From positions 62,001-126,000 of the forward strand of contig CAWCPX010000002.1 of the NCBI GenBank assembly GCA_963797605.1: a stretch of DNA of 64,000 nt, in the 5' to 3' direction. The stretch is from DASQPR01 sp963797605 (GTDB taxonomy: Bacteria > Actinomycetota > Actinomycetes > Mycobacteriales > Micromonosporaceae). How positions within the stretch are numbered: the stretch's first letter is position 1; every line of letters begins with the position of its first letter. Below the pieces are notes generated by a model. The model was given only the letters and a program-made list of their open reading frames with translations, had not been told where the DNA came from and ran no database searches. The translations under genes and the position numbers were made by a program. Of this stretch, positions 36,783 to 45,745 are shown in pieces.

Positions 36783-38907
36783 TTACTTCGTGAATTTCAC
36801 GTGCGGCGTTGTCGCCGCCGGGCTGTGGTGCTGACCGGCGCTCTGAACGGCCGGCGTGATACCCGCAGACTGAGCATTGCCCGTGAACGTGTTCGGGTCG
36901 AACTCGTAGTAACCAGCGACATCGACCAGCAGACCAGTCGTGCCGACGTTGTTGTACGCGGCGAACGTGTCAGCATTCGAGTCGATCATCGTGATCGCGG
37001 CGTTCGCCACGGTCTGCCCGGCAGCCGGGTTCAGCGTCGAGACCTTCGGCAACTGGCCGCCCGGCCAGAAGGAGAGGTACGTCGAAGCGGAAGGCGATAC
37101 GGCCGTGACGTTCATCGCGAGCGCCATCGTGTTGTTGTCCGCCACCGAAGCAGGAGCACTGATCGTGACCGACTGGTTCTTGCCGAGCGGACCGGCCACA
37201 CCGAGCTTGCTCCGGCTGTCAGTGATGCGCAGCGGATTGATCGGGTGGAAGCGGCCACCCGCGAATGTGCCCGAAAGCGTAGCCGTCATCGAAGAATCCG
37301 ACGATGTCGACCAGCAGGTTGACATTACCGTGCGCGAAGTTCTCGACGGCGAGATACGGTGCCAGACTTGCGCGGTGCCGCATGTCGTCGGCGCTGAAGA
37401 ACGTGGTGCACGGCGACGTCGGCACGATGGCCATGTTCGGCACCGTGCGACCCTTCGGGAAGTTCAGCGTTGACGCATTCGGAGCGTCGCCCTGGCCGTT
37501 CCAGGCAGTGAAATAACCGGCCGCACCTGGCGAGACCGCGGTGATGTTGACCGCGAGAGCCGTGATGTGACTGTCGATCGTCGGATCGCTGGAACGTGAA
37601 ACCGGCCAGGTAGCCCTCGCCGTAGGCCATCGCACCGTTTGTGCTGGTAGCGGCTGTCGAGCAGACGGAACGGGTCGATCGGGTTGTACTGGCCACCGGC
37701 CGCCAGCGCGTCGCTGCCGACGAAGTAGCCGGACACGTCCGCGAGGAGGTTCGCCGTACCCGCGTTGTAGATGTCGATCTGACCGCTGGTGCCGAGCGCG
37801 ACCGTGACCGCGTTGGCCTCGGTCAGGCCGGTGGTGTAGTTCAGGTTCGACACTGTCGGCTGCGTGACACCGGTCGGGAAGACCGTCAGGTAGCCGCCCT
37901 TGGCCGCGGTGATCTCCGTGACGTTGAGCTGGACCGCCGAGACACCGGCCGACGGGACGCCACCGCGACCACTCACCTGCAAGTGAATGGAGGTGCCGGG
38001 GCCGACGACGTGCTTCGCCGCACCGAGGCCGCTACGGGTGTCGAGCAACCGAGCCGGCGCCAGCGCGTGGTAGGTGCCCTCCGGGCCGACGTGACCGTTG
38101 ACGCTGAGCGCGACCGTGCGCGCACCGAGGGCGCTGTTGTCGGGAAGCGTCAGCGTCGCCGCGGCCGCACCCGTGTTGAACGGGTTCGCGACGACGGAAA
38201 CCGTGCAGGTCGACGTGCCGGCGACGCTCTTGTTCGAGCAGGTGTCGCCGGAGATCGCGAACTCGGTCGGCGTCGCCACCGCTGAGGGCGGCCTTGCCGA
38301 ACACGATCGGGTCGCTGCCGACCGACGTGAACGTGACCGTCTTCGCGGCGGTGGTGAAGCCGGTGTCGGCCGAGCCGAAGTCGAGCGACGCGGCGTTCTG
38401 CGTCGCGCCGAGGTAACCGGTGGTCGAGTTGAAGCGGATCTCGCCGGCGATCGGCGAGCTGGTGCCACACGTGGTGGAGAAGGAAGCGGAGAGGGCCGTC
38501 ACATCGCCGCTGGAGGGGGTGACCTGCTGGATCGTGACGGTGCCGGCGCCGCTGGCACACGTGGTGCCGTTGGCCGTGACAGTGAGCCCGTAGTCGCTGG
38601 CGTCAGCCGTCGTCTTGGTCGCGGCCGCGCCACCGACGGTCAGTGCGCCGCTGGTCGGCGGAACCAGGTTGACGGAGTAGCCGGTCGCGCTGACGGTGAC
38701 GCCACCAGCGGCGTTGGTGAGCGTGACCGCGCTGCCGCCGAAGCTGACGCTCTCGCCCGAGCCGAGAACCGGGTTGTCACCGCTCCCGTCGAGGGTAAGC
38801 GCCGTGAAAGGAGAGGTGGGTGGCGCCGCGAGGACGCCGCTGATGGGAATCGTGACCGCGGCGGCAAAGAATGCCACGCCAATCATGATCCGATTTCGTT
38901 TCAACAC
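36783..38907 (-). CDS. Secreted LDTRxGxG-repeat surface protein, three frameshifts
   Basis: Paralogue of the protein at 31625-33715. The GTG at 38907 follows GGGAGA; the signal peptide (IMIGVAFFAAAVTIPISGVLA) comes next. Order: beta-rich N-terminal domain, ASH-like module (CSNKSVAGTSTCTVSVVANPF), then three repeat units with ARLLDTRSGLGA, FRLLDSR and LRITDSRSKLG, each ending in ADVSGYF, VDIVGFF or VDVAGYY. The reading moves between frames near 38270, 37600-37620 and 37270-37320. Each time the expected repeat sequence resumes in the next frame, so repair gives about 707 residues. It ends without a wall-anchoring motif. Function, probably surface adhesion, is inferred. Confidence 0.78.
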
Positions 38908-39018
38908 TGGTTCTCCCGTTGGGGGTGATACAGGATTCGACCGCGCCGGACCCAAACGATCAACAGCGCCGAGCGAGCATAACCAGTCTCACGTTGGTTT
39001 GGGGACCCTCGTTCCATT

Positions 39019-39026
39019 GGAAGGGT
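39019..39026 (-). promoter_or_regulatory. Shared upstream element of the two surface-protein genes (copy 2)
   Basis: Minus-strand ACCCTTCC followed at the same 14-base distance by a CC/AAAC block, as at 33839-33846. The surrounding bases are unrelated, which makes coincidence less likely but not excluded. Confidence 0.3.
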
Positions 39027-39128
39027 TAGTGATCGAGCCGATCGGGCCACCTGATGGGATGTCTATCGGCAAAGTAGGGAATACCGATAGCGTCGTGCCT
39101 GTTGGTGGCGTCATGGGAGGTCAGACAA

Positions 39129-39644
39129 TGAGCCAGTCGGTCGCGAACAGAGTTTTCTCTTTCCGAACCCGGTCAACGAGGTTTCGGCACGCATCGTCGC
39201 CGGTGGCGTTGTCATCATGGCCGTTGCCACGATCGTGTTTGATCAGCCCTGGATGACAGCCGTTATCGCATACGGTTTTGTCGCGCGCGTGTTGACCGGA
39301 CCCGACGCTGAGCCCGCTTGGGTCAACTCGCCACCCGCGTGATCACGCCGCTCCTCCCGGTGAAGCCGAAGCTGGTGCCCGGGCCGCCGAAACGGTTCGC
39401 TCAGGCCATCGGCGTCGCGTTCTCAGTGACGGCCGCCGTGCTGGCTCTCGGCTTCGGTCTGACCACCGTGGCCTACATCGTGCTCGGCGCTCTGATCGTG
39501 GCGGCGACGCTGGAATCGGTGTTCGCGATCTGCCTCGGCTGCCAGGGCTTCGCGGCTCTGATGCGTCTCGGCGTGATCCCGGAGGCCGTCTGCGAGGAGT
39601 GCAACAACATCTGGCTACGTGCACCTGCGCAGGTCAGGCTCTAA
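39129..39644 (+). CDS. DUF4395 membrane protein, two frameshifts
   Basis: The start ATG at 39129 gives MSQSVANRVF, then after an indel in a run of T near 39161 the family signature PNPVNEVSARIVAGGVV appears. The first half contains VFDQPWMTAVIAYGFVARVLTGP. A second indel near 39315 joins it to LGQLATRVITPLL and the C-terminal half with two membrane helices, CLGCQGFAALMRLGVIPEAVCEECNNIW, including a CxxC pair at each end. DUF4395 proteins have about four membrane segments and often sit with rhodanese or thiosulfate-related genes; none is present here. Function unknown. Repaired length is about 171 residues. Confidence 0.75.
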
Positions 39645-39756
39645 AGTGCGGTCGAGCGAGCACAGGCGCTCAGCAGGCATACCGCAGCGCCATCGGGTGC
39701 GGAACGACAGGGCTGGTCCAGCGCAGCTGTGGCGTGGATCTACGCCGGACTCGTCG

Positions 39757-40158
39757 TCATGTCGCACGAACAGGGCAGTGTCGATCGCTCAACTCATAGA
39801 GCCACCAGTCGAGCCGCGTCTCCGCGCGGAGCTGTGCCGCGACCCGGCGGACGACCATCGGATCGGTGACGAGGCGGGCCCGACCCCGCACCGACGCCTC
39901 GTCATCGGACTCTTCGGCCGGGAACGCGTGCAGCGCGTAGCGGCCGTCGCGCTCGAGGTCGCGTCGCTTAGGAGTGTCGAGAAGGCAGCAGTAGAGCCCA
40001 CCACCGACGACCGCCGGCGACACCGGGTGAATGCGGGGACCGCCGTCAGGCCGAATGGTCGCGAGATAGCCGAGACCCGCACCGTATTGGTGAAGAGCGG
40101 CACGGATCGACGCGGCGAGCGACGGCGCCGCGCTGGTGAATTCGGACCAGGAAGCCAT
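39757..40158 (-). CDS. PPOX-fold (pyridoxamine 5'-phosphate oxidase-like) flavin/F420-binding protein
   Basis: Split-barrel protein. YLATIRPDGGPRIHPVSPAV is the family start, followed by LDTPKRRDLERDGRYALHAF and GRARLVTDP. The written frame ends soon after DWWLYELS. The alternative frame past about 39790 reads IDTALFVRHDDESGV and resembles the usual C-terminal strand, so one indel may extend the protein to about 170 residues. The mRNA may be leaderless, because TAACAT lies six bases before the ATG. A LexA-like box sits 13 bases upstream. The substrate cannot be told; relatives bind FMN, F420 or heme. Confidence 0.75.
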   Translation of the reverse strand: MASWSEFTSAAPSLAASIRAALHQYGAGLGYLATIRPDGGPRIHPVSPAVVGGGLYCCLLDTPKRRDLERDGRYALHAFPAEESDDEASVRGRARLVTDPMVVRRVAAQLRAETRLDWWLYELSDRHCPVRAT

Positions 40159-40170
40159 GAGTACATGTTA

Positions 40171-40186
40171 TCGAACTAGTGTACGA
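40171..40186. promoter_or_regulatory. Candidate LexA (SOS) box
   Basis: TCGAAC-TAGT-GTACGA matches the actinobacterial SOS consensus TCGAAC-N4-GTTCGA at 11 of 12 positions. It lies between the PPOX gene (start 13 bases away on minus) and dcd (start 71 bases away on plus), just upstream of a TAACAT -10-like element for the former. Confidence 0.55.
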
Positions 40187-40256
40187 GAATGCCAAGCCCG
40201 ACACGAAAGTGGCAGCGACCAGGCACAGGACAAGCCGCCGTAGGTAAGCTGCCCAG

Positions 40257-40840
40257 GTGCTGCTCTCCGACCGCGACCTCATCGCCGAAATCAAGGCCGG
40301 GCACGCTCGCGCTCGATCCGTTCGAGCCCGCCCTCGTGCAGCCCTCCAGCATCGACGTTCGCCTCGACCGCCTGTTTCGGGTGTTCAACAACCACCTCTA
40401 CACGCACATCGATCCGGCGACCCGCCAGGACGATCTGACCGCGATCCGTCGAGGTCCACGACGGCGAGCCGTTCGTGCTGCACCCGGGCGAGTTCGTGCT
40501 GGCGTCGACGCTCGAGGTCATCACGCTGGGCAATCAGCTCGCCGGTCGACTCGAAGGCAAGTCCAGCCTCGGCCGCCTCGGGCTGCTGACGCACTCGACC
40601 GCGGGCTTCATCGACCCCGGCTTCTCCGGCCACATCACGCTGGAACTCTCGAACGTCGCGAACCTGCCGATCAAGCTGTGGCCCGGCATGAAGATCGGGC
40701 AGCTGTGCATCTTCCGGCTGTCGTCGCCCGCCGAACACCCCTACGGCTCGGCCGTCTACGGCTCGCGCTACCAGGGCCAACGTGGCCCGACACCGAGCCG
40801 TTCCTGGCAGAACTGGCGCACCTGGCCGACCGGCCACTGA
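40257..40840 (+). CDS. dcd: dCTP deaminase, two frameshifts
   Basis: Converts dCTP to dUTP (or directly to dUMP in the bifunctional type) for thymidylate synthesis. The GTG at 40257 gives MLLSDRDLIAEIKAG. After an indel near 40305, LDPFEPALVQPSSIDVRLDRLFRVF follows; after another near 40445, HDGEPFVLHPGEFVLASTLE leads on. The active-site block GRLEGKSSLGRLGLLTHSTAGFIDPGFSGHITLEL contains the catalytic Glu in the HxTAGxIDPGF region. The C-terminus YGSRYQGQRGPTPSR is the nucleotide-covering tail. Repaired, the protein is about 194 residues, the usual length. As a core metabolic gene, its frame breaks are more likely sequence errors than decay. Confidence 0.9.
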
Positions 40841-40853
40841 CCCCGGAAACGGA

Positions 40854-40888
40854 CGTGGCCGGCGCACCCTCACGGATGGCCGGCCACG
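40854..40888. terminator. Bidirectional terminator between dcd and the NlpC/P60 gene
   Basis: CGTGGCCGGC and GCCGGCCACG form a perfect 10-bp stem with a 15-base loop, between convergent stops. Confidence 0.75.
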
Positions 40889-40901
40889 ATGCGCTGACGG
40901 T

Positions 40902-41918
40902 TTACCCGTTCGGTCGACCGTAACCGTTGGGCGTGATGTCGTTGTAGCGCTTCATGCGCACCACGTCGCCGGTCGTCGGCGCGCTCACGACCCAGCCGTT
41001 GCCGACGTAGATCGTCACGTGCGTGATGCCGGGATAGTAGAAGACCAGGTCGCCCGGCCGCAGGTTGGAGTAACCGTAGACGGCGGGCATCATGTGCTTC
41101 TGCGCGTACGCGTTGTGCGGCAGCGTCACGCCGACCGAGCGCCACGCCGCCAGCGTCAGACCGGAGCAGTCGTAGCTGCCCGGGCCGTCGGTGTCCCAGA
41201 TGTACGGCTTACCGATCTTGCTGCACGCGAACACGGCGGCCTTGCTACCCGCGTCGCCGTTGTAGACCTGCGGGCACGGCACGGGTTCGAGCGAGCCGCC
41301 CTCATGACCACTGGATCCGAACACCTTGATGCGCTGCACGTTCAGGGCCGCGATCTTCGTCTGGATCGTCTTCTTCTGCGCGTTGAGCGCGGCCTGCTGG
41401 CTCGTCAGCGAGACGACGAGCGCGTCGATCGGCTTCTTCTGCGCTTCGTATTTCTGCTGCAGCTTCACCGCCGCGGCGACCTGCGCCCGCTGGTTGTCGG
41501 CCATCTGCTCGACGGTGCCGAGAATGTCCAGTGCCTCCGACGACGAGTCCGCATTGAGCATCATCGACATCGTGACCGACGGGCCGGCCTCGTAGATGTG
41601 CGTCGCGATCCCGCCGACCCGAGCCAGCGTCAGCTCGACCTGCAACTTGAGCGGGAGGATCTGCTTCTCCAGCGACGCGGCCTTGGCCGCCTGCGTCTGA
41701 AGCTTCTGGTGAACCGCGTCGTAGTTTTCGATGGTCGGTTCGAGCGCTTGCCACTGCGCGTCGATCTGCTTGATGATGTCGGCCGACGACGGCGCTGGCG
41801 CGGCGACCGCGCTGACCGACGTGCTGAGGACCAGACCAAGTGCGGCAATCGCCGGTAGGACAACGCGTAGAACGCGGGCGTGGCGAGACCGAACCGGTCT
41901 AGAGGCAGTGACTGCCAC
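40902..41918 (-). CDS. Secreted NlpC/P60 peptidoglycan endopeptidase with N-terminal coiled coil
   Basis: The GTG at 41918 has AAGAAGGAG upstream; the much longer frame to 42227 runs through the riboswitch and is not protein-like. A signal peptide (VVLPAIAALGLVLSTSVSAVAA) is followed by a coiled coil of about 170 residues, as in RipA-like hydrolases. The NlpC/P60 domain shows catalytic Cys in SYDCSGLTLAAW, His in GITHVTIYVG and a third polar residue near TGDVVRM. The enzyme would cut D-Glu-mDAP bonds in peptidoglycan, probably at division or growth sites; the coiled coil may inhibit or localise it. A c-di-AMP riboswitch lies in its leader. Length 338 residues. Confidence 0.92.
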   Translation of the reverse strand: MAVTASRPVRSRHARVLRVVLPAIAALGLVLSTSVSAVAAPAPSSADIIKQIDAQWQALEPTIENYDAVHQKLQTQAAKAASLEKQILPLKLQVELTLARVGGIATHIYEAGPSVTMSMMLNADSSSEALDILGTVEQMADNQRAQVAAAVKLQQKYEAQKKPIDALVVSLTSQQAALNAQKKTIQTKIAALNVQRIKVFGSSGHEGGSLEPVPCPQVYNGDAGSKAAVFACSKIGKPYIWDTDGPGSYDCSGLTLAAWRSVGVTLPHNAYAQKHMMPAVYGYSNLRPGDLVFYYPGITHVTIYVGNGWVVSAPTTGDVVRMKRYNDITPNGYGRPNG

Positions 41919-41940
41919 CGGTGACGTACTCCTTCTTCCG

Positions 41941-42077
41941 CGTCCGCCTACCGAGTTAGCTGACGGGTTCGGGTGGGAAGTGCACCCTACCGCGGTGCGC
42001 ACCTGGTGATGCGGCGTCGCGGATTCACCCCAGTGCTGCGGTGGTTCCCCGGTTCGATCGCGTCGATTCGGCGGAGC
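41941..42077 (-). ncRNA. c-di-AMP riboswitch (ydaO-yuaA) upstream of NlpC/P60 gene 1
   Basis: Read on the minus strand, the leader contains the conserved blocks CCGGGGAACCACCG, CTGGGGTGAATCCGCG and CCCGAACCCGTCAGCTAAC, the hallmark of ydaO-yuaA RNAs in actinobacteria. Outer stem P1 is formed by 42070-42075 and 41943-41948. It ends about 25 bases before the GTG start. Binding of c-di-AMP in this class usually turns expression off. Confidence 0.94.
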
Positions 42078-42205
42078 CGCCCGATGCCAGTCCCGGACGG
42101 ACCGGCCAACATTCGAGCGAGCGTTGCTTACGTTAGGCAACCGGAATGCGTGAAGCAAGTTCCAGCGAGGGATAGTACGTAGCGAATTCACTCCTCTACG
42201 GACAG

Positions 42206-43141
42206 TCACGGGCCGACTGTCACCCAAACGTTGTCCAGCTCACCGCTGAATTGATCGTTGTTGGCGCTTTTTCCCTTGCCACCGATGCGCAAACCGTCTT
42301 CGTTACTGATCGTGGTCGTCACGGGTACGGCTACGGTGCCACGGACGGTGCCGTCGACCGTGATGGAAAGCACTCCTGCGTGTAAATCGCACGAGACTGT
42401 GTGCCACCCGCCATCGTCGATGCTGACCGACGAACGGGCGAGGAAGATTCGGGCGCTCGCGGTGCCGACGACGGCGCAGCTGGGCCGCCCGGCGTCGCCG
42501 TCGACCTGAAGCTTGTATTCGCTTCCGCCGGTCGAGTAGCCCTTCTGCACAACGTTTTCGCCGTCGCTGGTCTGCGCGCCGCTCATCCTGATGTCGGCGC
42601 CGAACCGGATCCGCTGCTGACCGGGGTTCAGCTTGTCGAGGTTGCCGGACGTCTGCAGGATCGCCCGCTCGCACGTGGCCGCGCCCGGGTTGGCGCACCG
42701 CGCCGGAAACCCGATCGCGTAGTTGCCGCCGTGCGCGACCGTGGTCAGCGCACCACCATTGGCGGCGAGCACGGAGAGTTTCGGGTTGCCGGCCGCGCCA
42801 CGGCTGAGATGGCTCGTCGCGCCGCCGTCGAAGGTGTAGCGGACGGTGTAATCAGCCGAAGCCGCCGACGCCGCGTGCGACTTCGCGACCGATGCACGCT
42901 TCGCGTGTTGCGTGTCCGCCACTTTCGTCGGCGCCGGCTCGGCAGCGGCGACCGCCACGTCGACCGGAGCGGCGAACGCGGGCGATCCGTCGAGGCCACC
43001 GCCACCGTAGTGAGCGATGGTGCCCCAGACCGCGACAACGACCGCGGACGCGGCGGAGAGCACAAAAGCAGCGGGGCGGACGCCACTCGGGCGTGCACCG
43101 CGACGTCGTTTGGACGGGTACCCGTCAGTGTGTTGGCCCAT
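42206..43141 (-). CDS. Secreted LamG/concanavalin-like domain protein
   Basis: The ATG at 43141 starts MGQHTDGYPSKRRRG. A membrane/signal segment (FVLSAASAVVVAVWGTIAHYG) is near residues 27-47. A linker leads to a beta-sandwich of about 200 residues. It has the LamG pattern: YTVRYTFDGGATSHL early, IRFGADIRMSG and GGWHTVSCDLHAGVLSITVDGTVRG, then DGLRIGGKG and FSGELDNVWVTVGP. Four cysteines are placed to form two disulfides. No catalytic residues are evident, so a carbohydrate- or wall-binding role is inferred. It sits between two NlpC/P60 genes on the same strand. Length 311 residues. Confidence 0.8.
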   Translation of the reverse strand: MGQHTDGYPSKRRRGARPSGVRPAAFVLSAASAVVVAVWGTIAHYGGGGLDGSPAFAAPVDVAVAAAEPAPTKVADTQHAKRASVAKSHAASAASADYTVRYTFDGGATSHLSRGAAGNPKLSVLAANGGALTTVAHGGNYAIGFPARCANPGAATCERAILQTSGNLDKLNPGQQRIRFGADIRMSGAQTSDGENVVQKGYSTGGSEYKLQVDGDAGRPSCAVVGTASARIFLARSSVSIDDGGWHTVSCDLHAGVLSITVDGTVRGTVAVPVTTTISNEDGLRIGGKGKSANNDQFSGELDNVWVTVGP

Positions 43142-43207
43142 AACGCACTCTATTGTGCCTTTTGCCCCAAGAGTCGCAAGCACCAGCAGATCGCGCCGCA
43201 TGAGAAA

Positions 43208-43235
43208 GGGACCGAAGTCGCGTGACTTCGGTCCC
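43208..43235 (-). terminator. Terminator after NlpC/P60 gene 2
   Basis: GGGACCGAAGTC and GACTTCGGTCCC form a perfect 12-bp stem with loop GCGT; on the minus strand CCCTTTCTC follows. It lies 48 bases past the stop at 43283 and insulates the LamG gene. Confidence 0.85.
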
Positions 43236-43282
43236 TCGATCAGTGCCCGTATCTACATATGGCGCGAAACGTGCGACACGCT

Positions 43283-44388
43283 CTAGTTTGGACGGCCGTA
43301 GCCGATGGGTGATTCGAAGCCGACGTTCGACATCATGATCGGCGCCCCGGTGTGCTCGGCCTGCACGATCTTGCCGCCACCTACGTAGATCGCGACATGG
43401 CCCGGGTTCTTAGAGCCGTTGTAGAACACCAGGTCACCGACCTCGAGTTCGCTCTTGGAGACGTGCTTCGTCTCGGAACCCCATTGTGTGTAGGACGAGT
43501 GCGACAGGCTGACCCGGCCGCCTCCCAGGCCACCATCACCAAGCCGGAGCAGTCGTATCCGTCGGATTCACTGGCTCGTGCGTAGTGATACATGATCCAG
43601 CCTTTGCCGGCACTGTCGCCGTAGCGACTGCTACCTGGCTTCCAGACCAGCGAACACGCCTTCTGAGCGGCCTCAAGGCCCTTGCCACTGCCACCGGACG
43701 GACACGCGGCCGTCATCAGTTGCGACTTCGTGTATGGGCCACTGCCAACGTTGCCGCTGCTGTCACCGCCACCGCCGCCACCGCCGTTCTCGTCCTGCAG
43801 CTTCTGCAGCACGGCGAGTTGGCTGTCGATCTGCTTCTTCTTGGCGGCCAGCGTCGCGACCTGCACCTTTTCCTTGTTCACGAGGGCCGTGATCGGTGCT
43901 TCCTTGGTCCTGAAGGCATCGAGCTTCGTCTGCGCGCCGGTGATCGTCTTACCCTGCCGGTTCGCCATCTCGTTGAGCGTGCCGAGCGCGTCGAGCATGC
44001 CCGCCACGTCCGATGACGCCAGCATCGTCTGCAGCGTGCGGTCCGGGCCGCTCATGTAAATCTTCGCGGCGATCGAGCCGATCTGCTGATGTGCCAACGT
44101 GGCGACCAATTGCGCGGGCGCGATCTGCTTCTCCAGCGCCGCTTGCGACGCGGTGTCACGGCCGAGCTTCACCTTCGCGAGGTTGTACTGCTCAACGAGG
44201 GTTTCGATCGCGTTGTTGAGGGTGTTGATCTGGGAGTTGACCTGCGCCGGTGTCGGTTTCGCCTGCGCGGGCAGGCCGGGCGCGAGCACACCGATCAGGG
44301 CGAACGCGGTGGATCCGAGCCCGATGACGATGCGGCGCATCGTGCATGCGCGGAACACGGCGAGTCGTCGTGCCGGAGGTGAGGCCAC
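43283..44388 (-). CDS. Secreted NlpC/P60 endopeptidase 2, one frameshift
   Basis: Paralogue of the gene at 40902. The GTG at 44388 has AAGGAG 11 bases upstream; the ATG at 44340 is an alternative. A signal peptide (GLGSTAFALIGVLAPGLPAQA) and a coiled coil of about 180 residues precede a Gly/Ser linker. The NlpC/P60 domain begins near KGLEAAQKACSLVW and has catalytic Cys in GYDCSGLVMVAW. The frame breaks near 43525. In the other frame VSLSHSSYTQWGSET continues to VGDLVFYN, the histidine motif GHVAIYVGG and the end GYGRPN at 43283. One indel therefore restores about 368 residues. A second c-di-AMP riboswitch precedes it. Confidence 0.88.
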
Positions 44389-44408
44389 GATTGTGCGGCT
44401 CCTTCTTC

Positions 44409-44532
44409 CCTGCCGCCGACCGGGTTAGCTGACGGGTTCGGGCGGGAAGTCGCCCTTCCGCGAATGACTACGCGGATTCACCCCAGAAAACACGGTGGTT
44501 CCCCGGCTCGCTTACGCGATTTGGCGGTGTCC
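44409..44532 (-). ncRNA. c-di-AMP riboswitch (ydaO-yuaA) upstream of NlpC/P60 gene 2
   Basis: The minus-strand leader repeats the blocks CCGGGGAACCACCG, CTGGGGTGAATCCGCG and CCCGAACCCGTCAGCTAAC. P1 pairs 44523-44528 with 44412-44417. Peripheral stems differ from the first copy, so the two are independent rather than a recent duplication. It ends about 20 bases before the GTG. Confidence 0.94.
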
Positions 44533-44714
44533 GGCTACGGCGACCCGGATAGTCGCCGACGAAAGTACGGACGGTGATTCACCTTAGGGAACCTTTTACG
44601 GCACAAGCAAGCCTGTGCGACCCCACACTTCGATGCGCGACAGATCGGACACGCTATGTCGTCCAACTAACACCCATAAATGCATTCGTAAAAGAATTAA
44701 CGGACAAATCAAAT

Positions 44715-45743
44715 TCACTCGACGGGTACGCCCGAGCCGTCGCCACCCACGACGGCTGTCAGCACATCGTCGAGCGTCAGCACACCGAGCGCGCTTCGCC
44801 CGTCACTGACGAGCACGATGTGCCGCCGTTCCCGACGCATCGCGAGCAACGCCTCCGCCAGCGTTCGGTCGGGCAGCAGCACCGGCAGATCCCGGATCAA
44901 CGAGGCTGCGATCGGTTGCCGCCGAGCCGGCCCAACCACCCCGAGTACGTCCTTCACGTGCACGAACCCGAGCACGCGCCGCGAATCCCGTTCGACCACC
45001 GGAAAACGGGACCGGCCGGTGCGGCTCGCCAGCACTTCAAGCGCGGCCGGCGAGACGTCGTCGCCGACCGTGGTGACCTGCGCCCATGGCAGCACCGCGT
45101 CACGCGCCTTGCGATCGTGCAGCGCGAGCGCACCGGTCAGGCGCGCGTGTTCCTCGGGATCCAGCAGTCCCTCGATCCGCGACTCCGCGACGAGACTCGC
45201 CAACTCCTCGGTCGTGTACACCGTCTTCACCGAGTCGGTGGCCTCGACGCGCCAGATGCGAAGCACCGTCCGAGAGAGCCACTTCATCGCCACGAGCAGC
45301 GGTTTGGTGGCGATGCAGAACCCCAGCATCGGTGGCCCGAGCCAGAGCACGGCTTTCTCCGGCCCCGCGAGCGTCAGGTTCTTCGGCACCATCTCACCGA
45401 TCACCGTGTGCGCGAACACGACGAGCCCGAGCCCGACGACGAACGCCACCGGATGCACGGCACTCGTCGGCAAGCCGGACGCCTGGAACGGGCCGTGCAG
45501 CAACTCGGCGAGCGAGGGTTCTGCGATGGCGCCCAGGCCGAGCGAACAGATCGTGACACCGAGTTGCGAACCGGCAATGGCCAGCGGGATCTGACTCATC
45601 GCCTTGAGCGCGGTGCGGGCGGCCCACGACGTGGGGGCCTGCGGTTCGAGCACCGTGCGGCGGGAGGAGATCAGGGCGAACTCGGCCGCGACGAAGAACG
45701 CGTTACCGAGCAGCAGCACGATGACGACGAAAATCCAGCTCAT
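44715..45743 (-). CDS. CNNM/CBS-domain membrane protein (CorC/HlyC family), short form
   Basis: Integral membrane protein of the CNNM (DUF21) family tied to magnesium or other cation transport. The ATG at 45743 gives MSWIFVVIVLLLGNAFFVAAEF, the first helix with the conserved AAEFALISSRR. Further helices include IAGSQLGVTICSLGLGAIAEP and VVFAHTVIGEMVPKNLTL, the family hallmark. A CBS pair follows (VGDDVSPAALEVLASRTGRSRFPVVERD, VLTLDDVLTAVVGG). It lacks the extra C-terminal CorC_HlyC domain found in its neighbour. At 342 residues this is a short member. It is downstream of the longer paralogue, and the two may form heteromers. Confidence 0.9.
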   Translation of the reverse strand: MSWIFVVIVLLLGNAFFVAAEFALISSRRTVLEPQAPTSWAARTALKAMSQIPLAIAGSQLGVTICSLGLGAIAEPSLAELLHGPFQASGLPTSAVHPVAFVVGLGLVVFAHTVIGEMVPKNLTLAGPEKAVLWLGPPMLGFCIATKPLLVAMKWLSRTVLRIWRVEATDSVKTVYTTEELASLVAESRIEGLLDPEEHARLTGALALHDRKARDAVLPWAQVTTVGDDVSPAALEVLASRTGRSRFPVVERDSRRVLGFVHVKDVLGVVGPARRQPIAASLIRDLPVLLPDRTLAEALLAMRRERRHIVLVSDGRSALGVLTLDDVLTAVVGGDGSGVPVE

Positions 45744-45745
45744 GT

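Noticed and set aside
35259..37322. 687-codon open frame on the plus strand
   Set aside because: Runs across the lipid kinase and part of a surface protein in antisense; no recognisable domain or start signal.
41919..42227. N-terminal extension of NlpC/P60 gene 1
   Set aside because: The frame stays open through the c-di-AMP riboswitch, but the encoded sequence is Arg/Pro-rich and the signal peptide starts properly at GTG 41918.
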